A stretch of DNA of 64,000 nt from Maricaulis sp017643475. Lineage in GTDB: Bacteria > Pseudomonadota > Alphaproteobacteria > Caulobacterales > Maricaulaceae. This document shows positions 60,347-64,000 of this stretch, one piece after another. The stretch covers positions 496,001-560,000 of the forward strand of contig NZ_CP138920.1 in NCBI RefSeq assembly GCF_047123815.1, written 5' to 3'. Below the pieces are notes generated by a model. That model was not told where the DNA came from and did not search any database. It worked only from the letters and a program-made list of their open reading frames with translations. Position numbers and translations under genes: made by a program. The first letter of the stretch is position 1, and each line of letters opens with the position of its first letter.

Positions 60347-62011
60347 TCAGGTACTGGCCCGGAAACGATTGGTGATCGGGTAACGGCGGTCACGGCCGAA
60401 ATTCTTGTGACCGATCTTCACCCCCGGCGGCGCCTGTCGGCGCTTGTACTCTGCGCGATAAAGCAGGTTCTCCACCCGGCGGACCGTTTCGGCGTCATGG
60501 CCCTCAGCAATCAGTTCGTCCGCACCACGCTCCTCCTCGATCAGGGCAAAGAGGATGGCGTCCAGAACATCATATTCCGGCAGGCTGTCCTGGTCGGTCT
60601 GGTCTTCACGTAGCTCGGCGCTGGGCGGTTTGGTGATGATCCGTTCGGGAATGACCTCGCCGACAGGGCCCAAGCCCGGAGAGGTCTCGCAGGCATTGCG
60701 CCAGCGGCACAGGGCAAAGACTTCCGTCTTGTAGACATCCTTCAGGGCGTTATAGCCGCCATTCATGTCGCCATAGAGCGTCGCGTATCCGACCGCCATC
60801 TCCGACTTGTTGCCGGTCGACAGGACCATCGGACCGAACTTGTTCGACAGCGCCATCAGGATGACCCCGCGTGAGCGCGATTGCAGGTTTTCCTCGGTCT
60901 CGTTGGGCTCGGTGCCCTGGAAGGAAGGTGCCAGTACGGTGTTGAAACTTTCGATCGTCGGTTCGACATCGATGATGTCATAACGCACGCCCAGACGCTC
61001 GGCGCAGGCCTTGGCGTCCTCCAGGCTCTCCTTGGATGTGTATTTCGACGGCATCATCACCGCCCACACCCGGTCCGCCCCCAGCGCGTCAGCAGCGATA
61101 GCGCAGCTGATGGCACTATCCACTCCGCCCGACATGCCCAGGACGACGCCCGGAAAACGGTTCTTGTCGACATAGTCGGCAAGCGCCTTGACCATGGCCT
61201 TCCAGTCCGCTTCCAGACCGGAAACGGCCGGTTCGCGGCGGGCGCCAGCAGCGGCCCAGCCATTGCCGGTGCGGATCCAGTCGAACGTGTCGAGGCATTC
61301 CTCGAACGCGGGCAGGCGCTGGATTTCCTCGCCCTTGCTGTCGCGCACGAAACTGGCGCCGTCAAAGACAAGCTCGTCCTGGCCACCGACCTGGTTGACG
61401 AAGATCAGACCCTTCTCGCCCTGCCAGCGATCATACCAGCGCGAGAACGCGTCCCAGCGCTCGGTCTCGATTGAGCGACGCCAGGGGGATCCGTTGATGG
61501 AGATGAAAAAGTCGGCGCCCTGCTCGATCAGCGCGTCCGGTACGGTCTCCAGCCAGATATCCTCACAAATCGGCAGGCCGATGCGGAGACCGCGCCACTT
61601 GACAATTTTCGGGATCGGCCCCGCATCAAAGACACGCTTCTCGTCGAATACAGCGTAATTGGGCAATTCATGTTTGAAGCGCAGGGCATGCAGATGCCCG
61701 TCGTCCAGCAGGGCTACCGCATTGTGCAGCTTGCTGCCCTGTTTCCACGGCAGGCCGATCAGCACGGCCGGGCCGTCGCGGGTCTCCCGCGCCAGTTCCT
61801 CCATGGCATCGGCGCAGGCTTTCACCGCAGCCGGCTTCAGGACGAGATCCTCGGGTGGGTAACCCATCAGGAACATTTCAGGGAAGACGACCAGGTCCGC
61901 CTGGCGCGCCCGCGACTCGGCATGGGCCGCACGGGCCTTGGCCAGATTGCCAGCGATATCCCCGACGACCGGGTTCAGCTGGGCAGAGACAATCTTCAAA
62001 CGATCAGCCAT
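60347..62011 (-). CDS. nadE: Glutamine-dependent NAD+ synthase
   Basis: The 554-residue enzyme makes NAD+ from deamido-NAD+. The N-terminal nitrilase-type glutaminase has the Glu-Lys-Cys triad in VFPEMFLMGYPPEDL, RFKHELPNYAVFDE and GLPICEDIW. The synthetase domain has the P-loop GMSGGVDSA and LSTGNKSEMAVGY. Two domains in one chain remove the need for a separate ammonia source. Confidence 0.96.
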   Translation of the reverse strand: MADRLKIVSAQLNPVVGDIAGNLAKARAAHAESRARQADLVVFPEMFLMGYPPEDLVLKPAAVKACADAMEELARETRDGPAVLIGLPWKQGSKLHNAVALLDDGHLHALRFKHELPNYAVFDEKRVFDAGPIPKIVKWRGLRIGLPICEDIWLETVPDALIEQGADFFISINGSPWRRSIETERWDAFSRWYDRWQGEKGLIFVNQVGGQDELVFDGASFVRDSKGEEIQRLPAFEECLDTFDWIRTGNGWAAAGARREPAVSGLEADWKAMVKALADYVDKNRFPGVVLGMSGGVDSAISCAIAADALGADRVWAVMMPSKYTSKESLEDAKACAERLGVRYDIIDVEPTIESFNTVLAPSFQGTEPNETEENLQSRSRGVILMALSNKFGPMVLSTGNKSEMAVGYATLYGDMNGGYNALKDVYKTEVFALCRWRNACETSPGLGPVGEVIPERIITKPPSAELREDQTDQDSLPEYDVLDAILFALIEEERGADELIAEGHDAETVRRVENLLYRAEYKRRQAPPGVKIGHKNFGRDRRYPITNRFRAST

Positions 62012-62050
62012 GCCCGCGACTTAGACCCGCGGGAGGCCGGGCGCAAGAGG

Positions 62051-62974
62051 TCAGGACCCGTATTCGCGCTCGCCATCAATGGCGCGTGCTGCATCGAGCG
62101 CCCTCAGGCCCGCAATACCCGGAACGGCGACCGGAGCGCCCTCGAGCACGGAGGCGATGAATGCATTGACATTCGCGCCCAGTGAATCCTTCGCGGTCTC
62201 GGTTTCCGCGAAGTTCGCATTGAGCGCGTAGGAGGTCGTGTTCTCGAAGGTCTTGGCTATGAAATCGATGTTGAGAGACCCGTTTTCATACGCGACCTGC
62301 ATCTTCCGGTCTCGCTCGTGGTGGATGCGGCTGGAGATCAGCTCGGCGACGCAGCCATTGTCGAATGTGATGACGGCCTCGGCGATGTCCGGTGAGCCGA
62401 AACGACCTTCATCGACCTTGCCAACGACAGATTTGATCGGCGCCCCGGCCAGGGCGATGACCAGGTCCAGGTCATGAACCATCAGGTCCAGAGTGACCGA
62501 CACATCTAGATTACGGTCGGAGGGTGGCCCCATGCGGCGCGCGACGATACGCGTGGGGACTTCGGGAACTTCCAGCAACCCCATGGCATGGAAGACAAAC
62601 CGTTCCTGGTGACCAACCTGCAACACACACCCGTGCGAAGAGGCAAGATTGATCAGCTCGCGCGCTTCCTCGACAGAGGATGCAACCGGCTTTTCAACCA
62701 GGACATGCTTCCCAAAGGCCAGCGCTGCAGCCGCAGCGGCAAAATGGTGGACGGCCGGGCTGGCCACGGTGACCACATCAACCTCCGCCAGCAGGTGTTC
62801 GAGCGTGTCGAACGGCTTGGCACCGTGTTTGTCCGCCAGCGCGCGCGCCTTGTTCACGTCGGGATCAAAAACGCCCACCAGCTCGGTCCGGTCATGGGCG
62901 GCATATTTGGAGGCGTGAAAGCCTCCGAACACCCCGGCGCCAACAACCCCTGCCTTCAGACTTTTGATTTCCAT
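62051..62974 (-). CDS. Gfo/Idh/MocA family NAD(P)-dependent oxidoreductase
   Basis: The 307-residue protein has an N-terminal Rossmann fold (GVVGAGVFGGFHASKYA) and the family EKP motif in KHVLVEKPVASS. A C-terminal mixed-sheet domain begins near residue 125. The conserved histidine region near HDLDLVIAL is present. Members oxidise sugars or sugar nucleotides; one alphaproteobacterial relative acts on UDP-GlcNAc for lipid A diaminosugar, but the partner gnnB is not seen. GGAAG precedes the start. Confidence 0.88.
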   Translation of the reverse strand: MEIKSLKAGVVGAGVFGGFHASKYAAHDRTELVGVFDPDVNKARALADKHGAKPFDTLEHLLAEVDVVTVASPAVHHFAAAAAALAFGKHVLVEKPVASSVEEARELINLASSHGCVLQVGHQERFVFHAMGLLEVPEVPTRIVARRMGPPSDRNLDVSVTLDLMVHDLDLVIALAGAPIKSVVGKVDEGRFGSPDIAEAVITFDNGCVAELISSRIHHERDRKMQVAYENGSLNIDFIAKTFENTTSYALNANFAETETAKDSLGANVNAFIASVLEGAPVAVPGIAGLRALDAARAIDGEREYGS

Positions 62975-63139
62975 GACGTCTTCCACTCGGACAAAACTCT
63001 CTGCAGGGTGAATAAAGCCCCCTGTGGATCAATCAAGATTAACGCGCATCACCTCTTGTTTCTCAGAATTGCTGGATGCGGATATTGCTCCCTTGCGTGT
63101 CGAGGATCGGCGGATAAGTTGTTCGCGGGGAGAACAGAC

Positions 63140-63982
63140 ATGGCCGAATCTGAGCCTGGCTCGCAAGCAAACCAAACCACAAACAAGAGCCGCGCCGCAG
63201 GTTCCCAGGATGCGCTTGACTCGATCTCCGTAGCTGCATTCGAAGTGGATGGCCGGATTTTCCGGACGCTTTGGCACTCATTCACCCAACCCAATGCAAT
63301 TGCCCGGGCGGCGCTGGAAGCCGATTACCAGGCTTATCTATCGCCCGTCCGCGTCTTTGTTGCGCTGTTCAGCTTCCAGTTCGCCATCGCCGCCCTGTTC
63401 GGTGTGCCGCTGGAAAGCTCGCTTGAGTCCCTGACGGTCTACGTAGACCCTTCCTCAGTCACTGCCTGGCTTCAGACGGGACACCGCACAGACCTCACCG
63501 CTGCTGATATCGATCCGGCGCTCGCTGACTGGTCGGCGGTGATGTTATGGCCGATCACGATCGTCAGTTCGCTGCCCTACCTGGTCTTGCTCAAGCTCTA
63601 CCGCAGATCGCTGAGCTGGTGGGGGCATGTGCTTCTGTATCTGGTCCCGGTGAATGGCAGTTTCGTTATCCTGCTGGTGTTTCTTCCGCTCTACCCGCTG
63701 GTGCCCCACGAGGACCTGCGCATGGTGCTCTTTGCCCTGTCGACACTGCTCGGCATGATCTTGTATTTCGTGCTGGCAGCGCGCGTCATAGCCAGGTTCT
63801 ATGCCCGCACAGCGACGGGCGTTGCGCTGCGCATAGCCGGCCTGCTCGCAGTCTTCCCAATCACAATAACCATAACAATCCTCTTGCAGTACTTCCTCAC
63901 CGCAGCCCTCCTCCAATACGAGTTCGGCCTGCGGATCGATGAATTGCTTCTCACTGAATTCACAAATGGAGTTGGTCAATGA
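63140..63982 (+). CDS. DUF3667-like membrane protein
   Basis: The 280-residue protein has a soluble N-terminus (about 1-70) followed by four or five membrane helices. The segment FRTLWHSFTQPNAIARAALEA and LSPVRVFVALFSFQFAIAALF resembles the DUF3667 core. GGGGAG is seven bases before the start. A longer frame upstream is rejected because it overlaps the divergent oxidoreductase. Its stop overlaps the next start (ATGA). The function is unknown. Confidence 0.7.
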   Translation: MAESEPGSQANQTTNKSRAAGSQDALDSISVAAFEVDGRIFRTLWHSFTQPNAIARAALEADYQAYLSPVRVFVALFSFQFAIAALFGVPLESSLESLTVYVDPSSVTAWLQTGHRTDLTAADIDPALADWSAVMLWPITIVSSLPYLVLLKLYRRSLSWWGHVLLYLVPVNGSFVILLVFLPLYPLVPHEDLRMVLFALSTLLGMILYFVLAARVIARFYARTATGVALRIAGLLAVFPITITITILLQYFLTAALLQYEFGLRIDELLLTEFTNGVGQ

Positions 63983-64000
63983 AAACCCGTGAAATCCATC
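63979..64000 (+). CDS. Start of a gene cut by the right edge
   Basis: An ATG overlapping the previous stop (ATGA) opens a frame of seven codons, MKTREIH, up to the edge. The overlap suggests a coupled downstream gene. Nothing can be said about its product. Confidence 0.4.

Noticed and set aside
62588..63139. N-terminal extension of the DUF3667-like gene
   Set aside because: It would run through the divergent oxidoreductase gene; the ATG at 63140 has a good GGGGAG.
1..64000. CRISPR arrays, insertion sequences, prophage, rRNA
   Set aside because: No regular spacer-repeat pattern, transposase motif, phage structural gene or rRNA-like sequence was recognised on either strand.

Overview
The window reads as a chromosomal segment of a high-GC prosthecate alphaproteobacterium close to the Caulobacterales/Maricaulales (Maricaulis-like). 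The evidence is a PopZ polar-organising protein beside valS and a TolC gene, a Tat/Scp/SPOR/NagZ/Dgt block of alphaproteobacterial type, an ErpA gene divergent from dgt, and two Pcm paralogues. I saw no rRNA, CRISPR array, prophage or insertion sequence. Two tRNA genes (Cys, Asn) are present.

Layout. 1-5 kb: two multipass membrane proteins and two tandem secreted helical-repeat proteins with TonB-like C-termini. 5-13 kb: TrmFO, an S9 peptidase, an SDR, a phytoene-synthase-like protein, SodB, a serine hydrolase and a PuuD-like membrane protein. 13-28 kb, nearly all on the minus strand: dgt, SPOR, nagZ, scpA, scpB, tatA, tatB, tatC, serS and two small membrane proteins. After an inserted plus-strand toxin-antitoxin pair and a RidA gene come surE, pcm, an NlpD-like gene, yajC, secD and secF. 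This block covers envelope biogenesis, protein export, chromosome condensation and cell-wall recycling. 28-35 kb: erpA, small metabolic genes, xth, and a locus with two DUF2145 modules around a membrane-bound LytTR regulator. 35-44 kb: selD and mnmH back to back (tRNA selenouridine), a DUF3137 protein, valS with a large internal insertion, popZ, tolC and a second pcm. 44-49 kb: tRNA-Cys and a light-repair cluster (SDR, FeS-type photolyase, DUF2256, second photolyase, DUF962), then an orphan terminator and tRNA-Asn. 49-64 kb: two serine hydrolases, an Atm1-type ABC exporter, a LysM protein, LOG, an XRE/membrane/hydrolase/microprotein operon, gltX, two 4-TM paralogues separated by a perfect 36-bp palindrome, nadE, a Gfo/Idh/MocA oxidoreductase and a membrane protein that runs into the right edge.

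Items most worth a second look: a Doc-type toxin whose catalytic histidine position is asparagine, with a ribbon-helix-helix rather than Phd-like antitoxin; the duplicated small-secreted-protein/DUF2145 modules; the valS insertion; the 36-bp palindrome; a hairpin that buries a ribosome binding site; a 27-residue membrane microprotein coupled to a hydrolase; and a probable small RNA ending at an orphan terminator.

All family names were assigned by reading motifs, without database searches. Starts were chosen by ribosome-binding-site position, signal peptides and family length.
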